Source: Lentinula raphanica
Taxonomy: Eukaryota; Basidiomycota; Agaricomycetes; Agaricales; Omphalotaceae
Direction: 5' to 3'
Assembly: GCA_027919835.1 (NCBI GenBank)
Contig: JANVFP010000058.1
Coordinates: 1 to 64,000, forward strand
DNA length: 64,000 bases
The notes under the pieces: generated by a model
Seen by the model: only the letters and a program-made list of their open reading frames with translations
Databases searched by the model: none
Told to the model about the DNA's origin: nothing
Made by a program: the position numbers and the translations under genes
Shown here: in pieces, positions 24,153 to 37,559 of the stretch
Layout of the letters: each line of letters opens with the position of its first letter
How positions within the stretch are numbered: position 1 is the stretch's first letter

Positions 24153-26017
24153 TTACTGATCCCTTTGATCGAACGGATTGGGCAATGGAACGTTGGGACT
24201 AGGGGGCTCCTTGCCATGCGATGGGGCAGCAAGACCTCCAGTTTGAATCTGGGTAACTTGACGACCTCCAACATTTCCATTCTCGCCCTGCGAATTCCTA
24301 GGCGAACGCGAAGAACCATATCGCGCCAGAAACGCCGGTGACTCCGATCGATTACCAGCTGGGTTATACACACTCCTCGGAGGAGTGGGCACATCACCTC
24401 TGCCTCCCCGGGAGTCAAGGATAACGGCGTCCCGGGTCTAGCACCGAACCCTGCCTGGTTCTGACTCTGCCAGGATTGAGATTGAGCGGACGGGGCGGGA
24501 GAACCATGGCGGTAGGGACCGTAGGTTGTTGCAGCAAACGTGGCAGGAGCAAGGACCGGTCCTGCGTTCTGTATAGTGGAAGCGAACGCGTTCATCGGGG
24601 GTTGCTGCATCGAACCATACGACCGGTTCGAGCTACGGGAGATTGTACGGGAAAGTCCGCCGCTGCCGTCGTGGAAGTTGGAATACGGCGACTGATCTTG
24701 AGGGGGACTTCGCCTAGGTGCACCACTCGGAGCGTTAGGTGAGTAGTACGCTTGTTGAGTAGCCTGAGGCGGTATAGGTCCACCGTATGTAGGATATGCG
24801 GTAGTGTTGGGATATCCACAACCAGACCGAGCGACGGCTGCTTTCTCCGGATCGATGAATCCATCTACTCTTCCTCCCATGATACTCAACCCATCGTCGT
24901 CTTTGCCGACGCCGAACATCGGCGTTCCGGATCTGACCTCCTGCTCGACCTGCTCGTCGAGATCCTTCTCGAATTGGCGCCGGGAACGGTATCGAACGAT
25001 TTTCAGTACGATGGCGAGGAGAAGGATGAGGAAGACAAGTCCTGCAGCGCCAAAGACTCCGCCTACAGCTGCCTTGTTCTTGAAAAATCTATGAGCAAAC
25101 GGGAGTCAGTTTTGTATACGAGCATGATGGATATCAACGTTGAGGGATTTGAAATGGATAAATGGGTATTGACAGAGGAAACACTATCGTAGGCAGTGTA
25201 TGGTGAGCTGATATCACTGCCATCGACTGGTCTATCTCGTTTCATCGAGATGAAAGAAGAGGAAATTTGCAAATTGATCGTAATGCTAAGAAGTAATCTG
25301 ACAGAGGGCGAGGAAAAGGATGAGAATTCAAGACTAAGAAACTCACGTCTCGGTTGTGCTCAAGGCAGATTGTGCTGGTGGAGGACTTGAAGTAGACGTA
25401 GCTGCGAAGACTTGGGTAGTCAGAGTGGTGAGATGCCCATCCGTGCTAAAGACTTGAACAGTAGTCGGCCCAGCAGAGGTCGTTGCTGCCGATATCGCTA
25501 CTGGGGTAGCAACAGATGATGTTGTGGAAGATGAGGATGATAATGGTGTGGAGTCGGTCACAGAAGCTGTTGAGCTAATTTTGCTTCGCGATGACGAAGC
25601 GGAAGTCGAGCTCGAGCTTGAGGTTTCTGTCTGTGATGTACTTGTCGGCGCAGAAGTGGTCTTTGCTGATGCAGACGTAGATGAGCTCGAGCTTGATGTC
25701 GCTGCTGTTGATGTCGTCGCAGATTCGGTACTAGTGACCTTCGCAGAGGGTGCACTGGTAGTTGTTCCAGATAGAGTACTAGAGCTGGAAGCGCTCGTCG
25801 AGGACACAGTTTTGGTATCGGAATCAGTGGCGTCTACCGTTATTGCCTGAGTGATAGCCGCTTGTACGATCTCAGTTTGCGGTGTCCCCGTCGATGTGTC
25901 TGTGGAAGTGGAAGTGACGATCGCAAGATCGTTAGAATTAATAGTCAAACCTGGTTGAACGATTCCATGTCTTTCGTCAGTTTCTTTGAAGGCAGAATTG
26001 ATAGCATACGCACTCAT
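24153..26017 (-). CDS. Ser/Thr-rich single-pass membrane protein (mucin-like)
   Basis: From the ATG at 26017, a domain of about 200 residues is almost wholly Ser, Thr and Ala (SSSTTSSVATPVAISAATTS) and likely heavily O-glycosylated. An intron (about 25350-25090) leads to a single transmembrane helix (VGGVFGAAGLVFLILLLAIV). A basic stop-transfer and coiled segment follows (RYRSRRQFEKDLDEQVEQEV), then a cytoplasmic tail rich in Pro, Gly, Tyr and Gln, ending NPFDQRDQ. This layout resembles fungal cell-wall stress sensors of the Wsc/Mid2 type, but no WSC cysteine domain is seen. The 5' end is uncertain: no signal peptide is encoded in the first visible exon, so an upstream exon (26030-26200) is likely. 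A splice near 24440 is needed to reach the final frame. Confidence 0.6.
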
Positions 26018-26622
26018 GATAATATGGATAAAGAAAACGGTGTGTCTATCGTTCCAAATAATACCCTCTCAAGCAACCTCGAGTTGCCTGACAAGAATTG
26101 TTGTAAATTCTGAGTGTGGTACCAGACTCGACTCAGATAAGAGAATTCTTTGCTGAACCAGAACCGGAGAGGTTGTAGCAAAGAGCGTCCGCAGCGCCTG
26201 ACGTGAAATAAAAAAAGTGAAGACGAACGAAGACGAAAGATGAAGAAGGAAGAGAAGAAGAGGAAGAGAAGGGCAACGCTAATAAATGATTGAATCACAG
26301 GACAACAACTGACAGAACCGAACACTCGCACACTACATTCTGACAGTGGCACCTCTTTTAGAACAGCAACATTATCATAACAACTCAACGACTCCCGCAA
26401 TCTCTCAATACGGGAACTTAAATATAAAGACCATTGGCAGTTACGTTGAGACTTCGAGAGGCTCGTACAAGCTCGTACAGCCAAAAACACCGGGAGAAAC
26501 TGTACCGATGTCGACTTATTTTCATCCTCGCTGTCAAGAGCTCGGAACCCTCAATGATCAATATTCTCTGCGCTAACTCAGATGGTCAGTGACTTAGGGA
26601 TAGCTAGAATCTATGATTTGAT

Positions 26623-29105
26623 TTATGAAAGTAGAGGATCTGCTTGCGAAGGTGTACCCTGGGTCGTTAGAGGTATTTTCCGAAACACACATCGAGTGAC
26701 ACCATCAGCCTGCTGTACCTTTTCTCTCACCAACCGATACTCCCTCTTCCTCGGAAGCCATCTAAACCAGAACAGCCAGTATCCCATTCCCACTGCAGAG
26801 ACAGAAAACGCAACAACAACATGGGACTGTAGGAGGTCAACGTAACAGTGAGAAGTTCAACGTCAACAGTGAGAACAGCTTGAAAACAACACTAAGCATA
26901 AAAAGCTCACCCAATAGGGAAGGTGTTCATATGTCCGCGATCCAGTAGCTGGAGATATAAACGGGACAATCACCAGAAAGAGATTGGAGATGGCGAAGAG
27001 AGCAATGATGACAGTGGAGGCATGAAAAGGGGGTCTCCAATCATACGATCGAAGGTATGGGGTGTACAACAGAAGTAGCCCGACCGACACTAGCGTGTTG
27101 ATCAAAGCATAGCAATACGAAGATACTAATAGCACAATGCCCAGCATCAGCAAGCCATGATCAACGAAGGTACAAATACCGAAGATGCGAGTAACGTTAC
27201 TCACAACTGATCATGAACAAATATGCATCTCCTGGTGGGGGTAGTACGACAAAAACTACCGAAACCAGATACTGAGTGAATAGTCCAGCTAGGGGCGCTC
27301 CGAACGGTTTGTTGGAAGAGAAGAATGTAGAGAATGGGAGGAGACCTTCTCTCCCTAGTTCTTGTACCACTGAGCGATCATCTGATTCAAAGAGTACAAC
27401 CCGGAACGAAAGATGAGCAACCTACCACGGCCTTGACTGAATTGACCAGAGAGGAGATTCCCCAATGTAGAAAGCGCAATGAAGACACTTAATGCCTGGA
27501 ACGTGCAGCTTGGGTCAGCAACAATGAATTATACTGATGATTGATTATTGCACGTACACGTTCCATCTTTTCACCAAAAAGATTTCGAAAGAACAGAGCA
27601 CTAGGAAAAAAATGCGATATGATCCATCTCATTCACGACAGATAGAGAGAGACAGGAAAAACCACTCACGCTACAATACGTTTACTACCGAGGATATCAT
27701 TCTTCGAGACGACAGCGAAATACGCAATGTTAATGGAGATGTAGACCACTGTGACTGCTGACATGGCTATGGGCGCCGCACGCTTGATGGTCCGCACAGG
27801 TTCGCGGACTTCTGATAGAGCATAGTTCGCTGTTGAATAGCCAACGAACGACCTACAATAGATGGGTGGCACATGGATGAGCACGAGCTGTAACGAGGGG
27901 CCAAAAACACATACCAGATGACATTATACAACCCCGTCACAAGAGCATTCGCATCGCCCCGACTTCCCTCCCACATATTATCCCACCGAAAATTATTCGG
28001 CCTCTCGTACTCTGATTTGACAGCGAACGCTGGTACACCCGCGAGACTGAGGAATCCACATAGGGCTATTGCAGAGAGAATGACTAGTTTGAACATGGCA
28101 AGCGAGTTTTGCAGGCGTACGCCCCATTTGGAGGCCAAACCGTGGAGTAGGAGAATGAAAGTTAGGCATAGGACGGCGATGAAGCGGACGTTGAACCGAG
28201 ATGGTTCGCCTCCTAGGGCATGGATAACATCTAGTAGGCAAAAGTTAGTCGAACATAGTTTCCATCAAAGATTGGGATTGAGATGTACATTCGCCAAATA
28301 CGACACTGTTCGCGGCCGCGGAACCCTTTAGAGTTCACGTCAGGAGGCACTCATCAGACGACAATACGAGAGAAACGCTCACAGTGATAACCGCATATAT
28401 AGAATATGTGCAGGTGGTCAAGAACTCGGGCTTTCGATAGATAAACTCCAAATAATTCTTTTCCCCGCCACTTCGAGGGAGACCCTACATGGTGTGCTAT
28501 GATAGTAAGTACGTCCTCCTGGTTTGAACTTGGCATGAACATCCTGAACACTCACTGTACCAAGCTCGATATACACCGCAGTTCCCATCGCAGCTATGAG
28601 AGCACCGACGATCCACATCAAAAGAGCCACGCCCACACTGCCGGATGTTCGAAGGATGACACTGGGCGTCGCGAATATGCTGAATGTCGCGTCATTAGTG
28701 AGTTCAAGACCACCAAGATGATATGGATGACGAAAACGACATACCCAGTCCCGATAACACGATTGAAAACCAGAAAAACCGCGCTCGATAAGCCTAAACG
28801 CCACCTCAGTGACTGGCGCTGGATCCCGAAGATTTGGCAATGAACTCGGACTGACCCAGTTGTCGCTTCGTTTGAGGAACTTTGTCGAATGACTCGCCGT
28901 CGTTCACTGTGCAAATGTTAGAGATGTATGTTGCATGCTATCTCTAGAGTGCAACATTGAGACGTTACAGACCATCTACGATGTCAGCATGCAAAGCCTT
29001 GGGTGAGGACGAATCTCCAGAACGTAAGACTTGATGCGGATCGCGGACATCGGGGAGGAGAGGAGAAGTTTCGGACTGAGAGTTACTTTCTGAAGCTCGT
29101 GGCAT
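26623..29105 (-). CDS. Methionine-type amino acid permease (APC superfamily)
   Basis: This plasma-membrane amino acid transporter is of the MUP1/LAT-like group. The ATG at 29105 begins MPRASESNSQSETSPLLPD, a hydrophilic N-tail. Spliced landmarks are LGLSSAVFLVFNRVIGTG joined to IFATPSVIL, the signature unwound first helix of APC carriers, then GVALLMWIVGALIAAMGTAVY. GEKNYLEFIYRKPEFL and AANSVVFGE are typical of the methionine permeases. Further on are FVGYSTANYALSEVREPVRTIKRAAP and NLLSGQFSQGRVVQELGREGLLPFS. The last transmembrane helices are in YALINTLVSVGLLLLYTPYL and VIIALFAISNLFLVIVPF. It ends at 26623 after ADPLLS. About twelve helices are expected and can be counted. Substrate specificity is inferred from similarity only. 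Confidence 0.85.
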
Positions 29106-29402
29106 CCCAGCGGCGCAAGTTGAAATCGCGACGAGAAGAGCTCAATGATTAGATAACGATAAGCTCGTATGTATCATCATTTGTTTGTAAGCGAGCGCTT
29201 ATTGTTCATGCTCATTGTTGAGCGCTAGCCACCGGACAACCTTTGCTTGCAAGTTGCAAGCACAAGAAAATTATCAAACGATGTTCAACTGCAAGGCGAC
29301 GGTAAGTATACTACAGTGTTTAACGGTCATCAAAGCGTCCAAAGAACATACAGCAACATATACAACTAAATGCAGATCTCACAACCAAGCAGCGAAAACA
29401 AT

Positions 29403-32400
29403 TCAATACCGACTACTGGGACTCTTCATTGGCGGGTAACTCAACCGTGCAGCCTCAAATGCAACTTGCGAGGACGACGCAGCCGTATCCACCCCTGACC
29501 CGATCTCACTCGTTGGACGTGTATGCTCAGGCCCTAACAGCGACTGCAACATCTCATCCTGTTCAGCCTTCTTCGACATCCTCTTCGGATCCAAAGAAAC
29601 ATCAGCAGTAGCCACGATCGCCCCTGTTCGTTTGTCAATGCTGAACCGGAGATCGCTCAGTTTACGTTCGAGGGCGTCTTCGTCGTCGGTCGGCATGAGG
29701 AGTTCACCAAATCCAGAATGGGCGGTCATGGCGATGGTGGATGCGATGGTTCCGGGTGCAGTGGGAAGGTAGAGTCCTCTGCGTTGACGTCGACTGATGA
29801 TGTGTATGAAGACTCCTACGAAGCCGATGAAGAAGAGGAAGAAAGCCAAGGCGTGACCAGGAAGAGGGCTGAGGGAACATAGATGAGATCTGGTTAGCCG
29901 TTGTACATAGAGAGAGAGGAGACACTACACATACTTGATGGTCAATCTCAGATTTATTGAAGACAACTGGGCGGGTAAGGTGCTGTTCTGAGGGACGAAA
30001 TATATCGATTGTGCCACCAATGCCAGGTAAAGAGTCTGGTTATGCGTTGTCAGACGACGAACGAGGAAATACAGAAGTGATCGAGACAAACGTAGACAGA
30101 GTTGGTCAAATCCAAGAACGGGTTTGCTGTTTTGAAAACAGCATCAATACCGCCAGGTAACTGATACGCAGATCGGAATATTGCCCCCGGGACTCCATTT
30201 GTAGTCGCATTGGCTCTGGCTTGAACGAAAGGGTCTGTTTGATTCTCAAAGACGACACTATCAAATCGTGTCTTCAATCAGCGAACCATTTGAAAAGAAC
30301 AGAAAGAGCACTAACCCATTGAACGGATCATTCGATAAAGGACCAGTCACATTGTTGGATGGCACATTGCTATTGAGCTCATTCACACCGGACACAGAAT
30401 TGTTGTTCAGATTCGCGGTAACCTGGACATTGAACGCCTGCAAAGTAGGTTTGCAAAAGACTGTTGCCGCCTCTGCAGTGCCATCGGCTGTGTGATGGAA
30501 GAACCTGGTTCGGTGTTGGTACGATTGAGCCCAGTAAATTTATGAATGGAAAGACGATGGGCGTACCAAAACATCACCGGACTTTGGGTAATGTTGACCG
30601 TGCTACAAGATTCAGCTATGACGCCATACTGCTGAGATGCAAGCTATTCGTACAAACTACTGTCAGACACAACGCATTGAGTAAGGATAATGATGATAAC
30701 GAACGTTGGTATTGTTCAATTCCACAGTCTGCGTGCACCCATCTACCGAAGTAGAACTTATGGTGACGCTGTTTATGCCGGTCTGGGTGACAGAAGGAGT
30801 GCCGTCTGGGCCTTGACAGTTGGTATTCGTCTGGATAGCGACAGTATCAACCGTCAGGGTACCGTTCAGATAATCCTTACTAGGGAACTACACAACCGCG
30901 TTAGTATCTTCCCGAGGGAACCAATCAACATGACATTACGTCGAACTGAGCGACAGTCCAGCTGTCTTCTATGAAAGGAGGTTCAGGGAGGTTGTTGAAC
31001 ACAGCAGCCTCCGCGAACTGTGAAAGGTTGATCGGTCAGGATCATTTGATCAGTTCTTCTGGCAATGGAAAACGACATACTCCAGCAGCAGCGACGAAAG
31101 CAGTCAGATCCGAGAAATCTGCTTGTCCAATGGCTCGAATGCTAGTGACAGTAGTGTCTATGGATATACATCAGTCAATTGTTGCTCATGACCGGACTGC
31201 ATAGGAACCCACTCGTAGGAGTTGGCATGTTCTGCAACTGGAACATTGATCCCGCTATATGATCAATATAAGTAACACGGGACAGCCTACATGGAATATA
31301 AAAGGGCATCACCAAGCGGTTGTAAGATGTACGTGGACAGAGCGGTCAGCGCCGACCATGTTATAACGCGATGCTTGAATTTTGCGGAATTGATGAGACT
31401 GCGTAGCGGGCTACGAAAGGATACCGATTAACATTCAGTTCTGCTTCGATTCCACTACGAGTCTGACCCTAGGGTTACCTGGTGATTTCCATGAATAACT
31501 TTAGGACTGAATAAGGTGAGGAAGAAACACTGCTCACATAGTTCAACAAGACTGATTCTTGAGGTTTCGCATTCCCTTGAGACATCATCACGAATGGCTA
31601 TGCAGACACAATGGACAGATTCGTTAAGAACGGATAAATTGAGGCGATGACCGATGAAACGTATAGACCTGATACCATCGAACATGCCAATCTAGCTCGC
31701 GGTAAACCCATGCTGGGGGTATCACGATCCTGGAAGAAATAGAAACGAGTCAGTGAAGGCTCTTCACAATATTTGTGGGGGAACACATGCATTGTAGGAA
31801 CGAATGACTAAAAAGGAAAGTTTACATTGTGTGGACTGCATTCAACGAGAAAAACGCACCAGTAGAAATTGGGCCGATGCAAAACTAATCACATTCTTCT
31901 CCGGTACGCTGAAACCTGCGTTGAATAGTAGCTGAGTCGTCCATAGAAACATATGGATATAAATATATATACCGTTATGCTTTTCCGAAATAACTATGCC
32001 CACTTCAAGCCCAATAGCTAGTAAAAGCAAGGAGAACGGTACGCCGAAAACGATGGGCAAGCGCAATGCTAGAGGTAGCTGAGGTTGACAAGTTGATTCA
32101 AAAGATGTAACGATGGTAACTTGAGAGAGATCCTACATATCGTTTCTCCTTCCTGTTTGTCGTTGGAAGCAGATGCGTGTTATCTTGAGCAACACCAGTA
32201 GCAAGGCTTGGGCTTGGAGGGCCTTTGCCCATGCCTGAATAGGCAGTAGTGGAGGAAGAGTCTGTGTACGTGTACGAAGGAGTGGGAGGTGCTTTTGTGG
32301 GTGTCCGGGAACCTTCGGTGCCAGTACCACTGAAGGGATCTTCGTAATCAGACCGTTGGTATGGATGTCGTGGCGCTGGCTCAGCGAGTGTTAGAGAACT

Positions 32401-32415
32401 AGAGGAAAACGCCAT
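29403..32415 (-). CDS. Large multi-exon membrane protein, possibly DUF3433-like
   Basis: The ATG at 32415 begins MAFSSSSLTLAEPAPRHPY, with a Ser/Pro/Thr-rich cytosolic N-tail. Exons then give LPIVFGVPFSLLLLAIGLEVGIVISEKHNG (first helix) and FSVPEKNVISFASAQFLL. Next are INSAKFKHRVITWSALTALSTY, TTVTSIRAIGQADFSDLTAFVAAAG and a long extracytoplasmic stretch with Cys and Asn (TVDTVAIQTNTNCQGPDG, TSVDGCTQTVEL). The protein closes with a helix (AFFLFFIGFVGVFIHII) and a cytosolic tail ending SPSSRY at 29403. The alternation resembles fungal DUF3433 membrane proteins of unknown role. That assignment is from memory of the pattern and is only moderately secure. Many small introns make the exact joins uncertain. 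Confidence 0.55.
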
Positions 32416-32837
32416 GGTTCAGGGTATCAACTTGGTCAAGTTGGAAGTTAGGGAGAAAAAGGATCGCGATGCAGTATCCCAATGGGAATCGAGACAAAAG
32501 AGGTACAATAAGTCAAATTTGGATTCAACCAGTGTTGGCATGATGGTTGATCGAAAAGAACAGTGCCCGCGGCTCAATCCGAAACGACGACGACGCGCTA
32601 ATTTCCAAAGGAGTTCTCGATTTTTATCAGTCCTTCAGACAGCAGAGAGGCTGCGGAAAGTCTGCGAGTCTAGAATTCTGAGGTGATCTCAAGACAGAGG
32701 CTCAATTATTGCATCTCGCAAATTCACGAATGAACTTTGTCCAAAGTGATGAAAGATCATGAAACTTTCGGAATCAAATCATACATACAAGACCGACGGA
32801 CAATGGGCACATGTACATGCAGAGGGCAGCTCTGAGC

Positions 32838-33811
32838 TCACCGTCTTGTGAGTCGTATGAGTGCAACCATGAAGATGAACGTGACCACCACTGCAACGAC
32901 TGCGAATATCACAAGACACGTAGTAGATCCACTCTTCCCCCTGTGATCTCGAAGTCTGACTCTCTCTTTCTGCATCATCCCGAAATTACTGTCCAGCTTC
33001 GTCTGTGTCTCCTCCACAAGGCTCTTGTCCTCCGCAAGCTTCTCGGAGAAATTCTGCGCGTTCTTCCTCAACTGCACAGCCATTTGCGCTAATTGTTCAG
33101 ACATGGCTTCGTGTCGCGCCTTGGAGTTTTCTAGGAAGACTCCGCTGGCTATGGCGGTAGATTTGGTGGCAGTTGGGAAAAGCGGTGATATAAGTGTTGG
33201 AAGAGGTGATGTGAGGCTTGCAGATGTCAAGTCGGCAGGAGATGTGAGAAGATCATCAGTGGGTGGCATTGCTACATTTTGAGAAGGCTCTTCCGGCTTT
33301 TCCAAGGAAAGATCAGCTTCCGGTTCATCAAATACAGGTATTGGGATAGTCGATAGTACAGGCTTGGGCTTGACTCTTTGGGATTTGGAACGCTGTATGA
33401 CAGTAAGGGACTCTGATCTATTTGATGGTTAGACATTAATACCTGTTCCACAGAATTGAGGAACGTCTCGAATTGTTCAAGGTTTTCTTTAATCTTCTTG
33501 TAACGTTCTGAATCTTCACTGGTAACAGCTTAGACATTTTGACTGGTCAAGAACGGAGACTACTCACCTAGAAATTCCAGATAGCTCGACGTTCTTCAAC
33601 AATCTCTTAGCAAACTTTACATTCTACGAACACACTGTTACACTTTGAAGGTGGAGGGCCATTCCATAACACACACTTGCAGAGTTTCTAGAGATTTCAG
33701 CCACAGGTCGTTCGTTGAAGGTTTATCCCAGTCCTGCTCATTGACGGCTTTGTCTAGTCTTCGTATCAGTCGCGTCAAATTGATTTCGTCTCGACGAGCT
33801 GTTGAGTCCAT
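32838..33811 (-). CDS. USE1: SNARE protein Use1 (ER, Golgi-to-ER fusion)
   Basis: Use1 is the ER Q-SNARE for retrograde vesicles. The ATG at 33811 begins MDSTARRDEINLTRLIRRLD, and the exon continues to DLWLKSLETLQ. Middle exons give VKFAKRLLKNVELSGISR and SERYKKIKENLEQFETFLNSVEQ. The final exon holds the SNARE helix (HEAMSEQLAQMAVQLRKNAQ, KLAEDKSLVEETQTKLDSNF) and a C-terminal membrane anchor (CLVIFAVVAVVVTFIFMVAL) with only RLTRR beyond it. A basic stretch before the anchor (KERVRLRDHRGKSG) is typical of tail-anchored Use1. Length and order are normal. It is divergent from the downstream Zn2Cys6 regulator, about 170 bp apart. Confidence 0.88.
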
Positions 33812-33982
33812 GAATGGTGGTGGTGATGAGCTGGAGTGGCTGCTGACATAATCCAGAAACTACGGTGCCGGGAATTACGCCATCAAACTTCGACTAAGAT
33901 CGGCAATTTGAATAGTTTCTAAGTCTTTGACTCAAACTTCAACCTTGCTTTCTTTCCTTCTCTCGTCTGAACGCTCTACAAC

Positions 33983-36900
33983 ATGCCTGAACCTCGTGAT
34001 GCCTCTTCTCGCTCTCAGATCGCCTGTGACGGTTGTCGACGCAGAAAGTAAGCTCTAACTTTCAACCTTTGTCGTAGATTGCTAATCTGGACCCTTCACC
34101 CTTTTCTCTAGAGTCAAATGTACGATCTATTATCTTCAGCAGAGGTAACATGCTGAGTATATTTCTCAGGCGACAGTGCTGAACGAGGAGCAGGAAAGCC
34201 TTGCTCCAAATGCGAAGCCTCAGAAATAGAATGCAAGTTCACTTATACGCGCAAGGTATATATCAAGTCAACAAGCATCCTCCTGGGTTCTAACCGACGT
34301 ATATCAGAAACGAAGGCCGAATCTTGCCCCAAAGTCGCGAAAATATGGCGTGGACACAGTTCAGATTCTTGTTGAAAACATCGTAACCGCCTTGGACGAA
34401 TACTCCATTCCTCAAGATCCTGAAAGTGTTCGTGAGATGCTTATCTCTCTGGCGAAATACGCTCGTTCCCTCGAATTACGAATGAACCACTCTGCCCAAT
34501 CAGGATCGTCTACGACAACAGACTCATCCCTAACACTCAGCGGCGACTCGGTTTCTCCTGAGAGTAGCAACAAAACTCCCCAGTCCGGAGTCTCCGACAC
34601 TTCAGACAAAGAAGATAGCGACGACGAGCAGCTCTTGGAGGAATTCAAGACACTTACTATCGGGCCTCAGCAACGCCATTTTGGAAGGTCAAGCAATTAC
34701 TTGTTTCTACACGCTGCAATGAAAATTGGCAATGGTGAAATCAAAACACGTAATCCACTTCAATATCAAGAAAAACCGGAGATGTGGTCCACTGATATCG
34801 TGAGTACAACCCACTCATGTGTCTGTCGTGGACTGTGAACTTACCCTCAGCCGATCTGATAGTGGAAGTGGGTGCCAGAGCCTGAAACACCTCATTACAC
34901 TTTTCCAGAAGATGATCTCCTTTGGGATCTCATCAAAGTCTACTTTGAAGAAGTTTCTCCGTTCTCCTTCCCCGTTCTACACGAACCAACTTTCAAAGGA
35001 GCGGTGTCATCGGGTCTTCATCTCGTTGACCACAACTTCGGAGCTACGGTGCTCGCGGTGTGTGCACTAGCTTCAAGACATTCAGATGACCCTCGAAATT
35101 ATATCAACCCTACCGACTATGAACAACTCATTGGCTGGAAATGGTTCCGCCAGATACAACTACTTAGGCCGAGTTTTGTCGATACAGTCACCCTTTACGA
35201 GCTTCAGCTCTATTGTGTATGACCCTTATCTCCATCTAGTTATATCACACATCCACTAATATCCTGCTGTAGCTAAGTTACTCTTACTTGGGCTCTACCA
35301 CTATCGCCGACACATTATGGCCTCTTATCGGCTTGGGCATACGCTTCTCTCAAGAACGAGGCATTCACCGTGCTAAACCAGGGCCTCGAACTGTAGAGAA
35401 CGAATTGTGGGTTCGAGCATTCTGGTGCTTGGTTGGTCTTGATATTATACAAGGTATCACTGTGGGTCGGCCGCCTGCTACGACACCCAACGAGTACGTT
35501 GATGATCAATGGTTGTATTCAGGGAGTGCAATAGCTGACGCTGTCTCGTTCGGCCGACTAGCTTCGATATAGATCAAATAGCAGAGTGTGATGACGAATA
35601 TTGGGAGAGCTCGAATGGGTTGGAACCATTCGTTCAACCTCAAGGAAAACCCTCCGTCTCGTCTTTTGGTGTGCACTACAACAAGCTCCTCCAGATTGCT
35701 GGATCTATCCAGAGAAGTATTGTTAGTCAAGTGTTGCTTTCTTCTGTCCTATGTGTTCGATGCTGAACTGACTATTCGTTGTATAGTATGCTGTCAAGCG
35801 TCCCGACTTGGATCAGTTTGGCGATAAAAGCTCGCATGGAGGGAGCATCGAATGGAACCAACGACAGGTAATCAAACACGACTCTGCTTTGAATGAATGG
35901 CTGGACTCGTTGCCGGAGCATCGTATGTTCTATTCGTTTTCTCAATTCATTGATACATTCTCTTACATGGTTTGGTGCAGTCCGCTGGGATCCCCACCGT
36001 GCAAACCCAATCTTCTTTCAACAAACCGTTGTACTCCACCACACATTCTATTTCGTCCAAATGACACTTCACAAGAAGTTCGTCATGCGGATTGCCAAAC
36101 CCTTGAATGTCTCATCAGATCCCGATTCCAGTCCCGAGATGAGTACGGCGTCGTCGACCGCCTGCTCGACCAACAAATATCTGGCAAACTTGGAAATGAG
36201 AATGAGCTTCCCGTCTTTAGCTGTGTGCGCCAACGCCGCACGGTGCACTGTCAACATTTCGCAAGCTCACCATCAGAGGAAGTTGCATCCTCTGCCGTGG
36301 ACGTTGATGACGTTGTCGAACGCTGCCTCGGTTCTCCTCGTCGCACTCTGGAGAAGTAAACACTCCACTGGGTCTGGCTCGGCGACCTCTAGGAAGGAGT
36401 GGGCTGATCTACAGAAATCTTTTGCCTTGCTGTCGAGTTATGAGAATAGACATCAAGCTGCTGGAAGGATAGTGTGAGTACAGATGTCTCAAAAGATAAA
36501 TGGCTTGGCGTTCATACAAACCCACGCTTTCTTCAGGGACAAGTTCTACGCACTGGTCAAAGCAGAGGATCTTGACTCCATTCCTGATCCTCCTCAGACA
36601 TCCGGGAAAAAGCGCTCCAGGCCGGACGAGCCAGACTCGTTGGATTTGGATTGGCCTGCTGCTGCTCAATCTTACGATTTCGTACACCAGCAGGGATACG
36701 GATACATTGGAAGTATCGGTTCGGATATGATACAGATACAAAACAAGGCTCAAAACTTTTCGAGATCGAGCAATGGTGTCAGTGGAGTGCCTGATACACC
36801 TAGGAACGGTTCTTTCGCCACGAACCACGATTCCGCACGACCATCATGGTCCAACCCAGCCACGGTCGGAGCACCAGACGGTCTGAATACCGTGAACTCC

Positions 36901-37270
36901 ACCTCGTTCGGAATCGGAGTCGATCCACCTGCATCAGTATTTGGCAATGGGCTCAGTACCGTTGGCCAAAATCAAACACGGCCTCTGGACGTCAGCGAAG
37001 TGAAGAATGGCGTATACGATGGTGGGTATTCTTTCAATCTGCCGCCAAACCGCAGTCGATGCAAACTGATGATTCCCGCCTACAGAACTCTATCATTATG
37101 TAGGAAACGGCAATATGCCGACCATGTTCAATGGTACCGCGAATCCCTCTAATGGTGGTGATTCGGATGCGATACAACAGCTGCTGAGCACCGGTCCTGA
37201 TTTGGATGACTGGAATACGTTCATGAAGAATGTGGATGATGCCTTGTTTGAAGTCGGGATAGGTCGTTGA
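33983..37270 (+). CDS. Zn2Cys6 transcription factor with fungal_trans domain
   Basis: The ATG at 33983 begins MPEPRDASSRSQIACDGCRRRK. Splicing joins VKC, then a DSAERGAGKPCSKCEASEIEC exon, giving the six cysteines of the Zn2Cys6 binuclear cluster. A basic linker (KKRRPNLAPKSRKYGV), a helical coil and an acidic/Ser stretch follow. The fungal_trans regulatory domain includes LLWDLIKVYFEEVSPFSFPV, GATVLAVCALASRHSDDPRN, LGSTTIADTLWPLIGLGIRF and ELWVRAFWCLVGLDIIQG, with GRPPATTPNEF at the end of that exon. Later exons (35588-37270) are poorer in motif and end in FMKNVDDALFEVGIGR. The target genes are unknown. The gene borders the transposon-rich region, which starts about 1.1 kb downstream. Confidence 0.87.
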
Positions 37271-37559
37271 TGACTCTGGTCAGCGTTATGCTGTACTTAC
37301 TACATGTCGGGCTATATTCTAATATTTACTTTACACATGTGTTCGTGTATCATAGTATTATGTGTAAGTCGATAATCGAAATCTGGGGTAGGATGCGAAG
37401 AAGTAAACCGGTTGTACATGTACATGTACCATTACTCAGTCTCTCTTGTTAGTAGCGGATGCTGATCCTATGATGCTTGCTCCTCTCCAGCGTTCAACAA
37501 TCATGGTGTTGAAGATCGCTCTCCTGCTACAGAAATATTTTCGCTAGAGTGGAACAGGC

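Noticed and set aside
29439..32415. Plus-strand frames across the large membrane-protein gene
   Set aside because: The minus strand gives coherent spliced protein with membrane helices; the plus frames are shadows.
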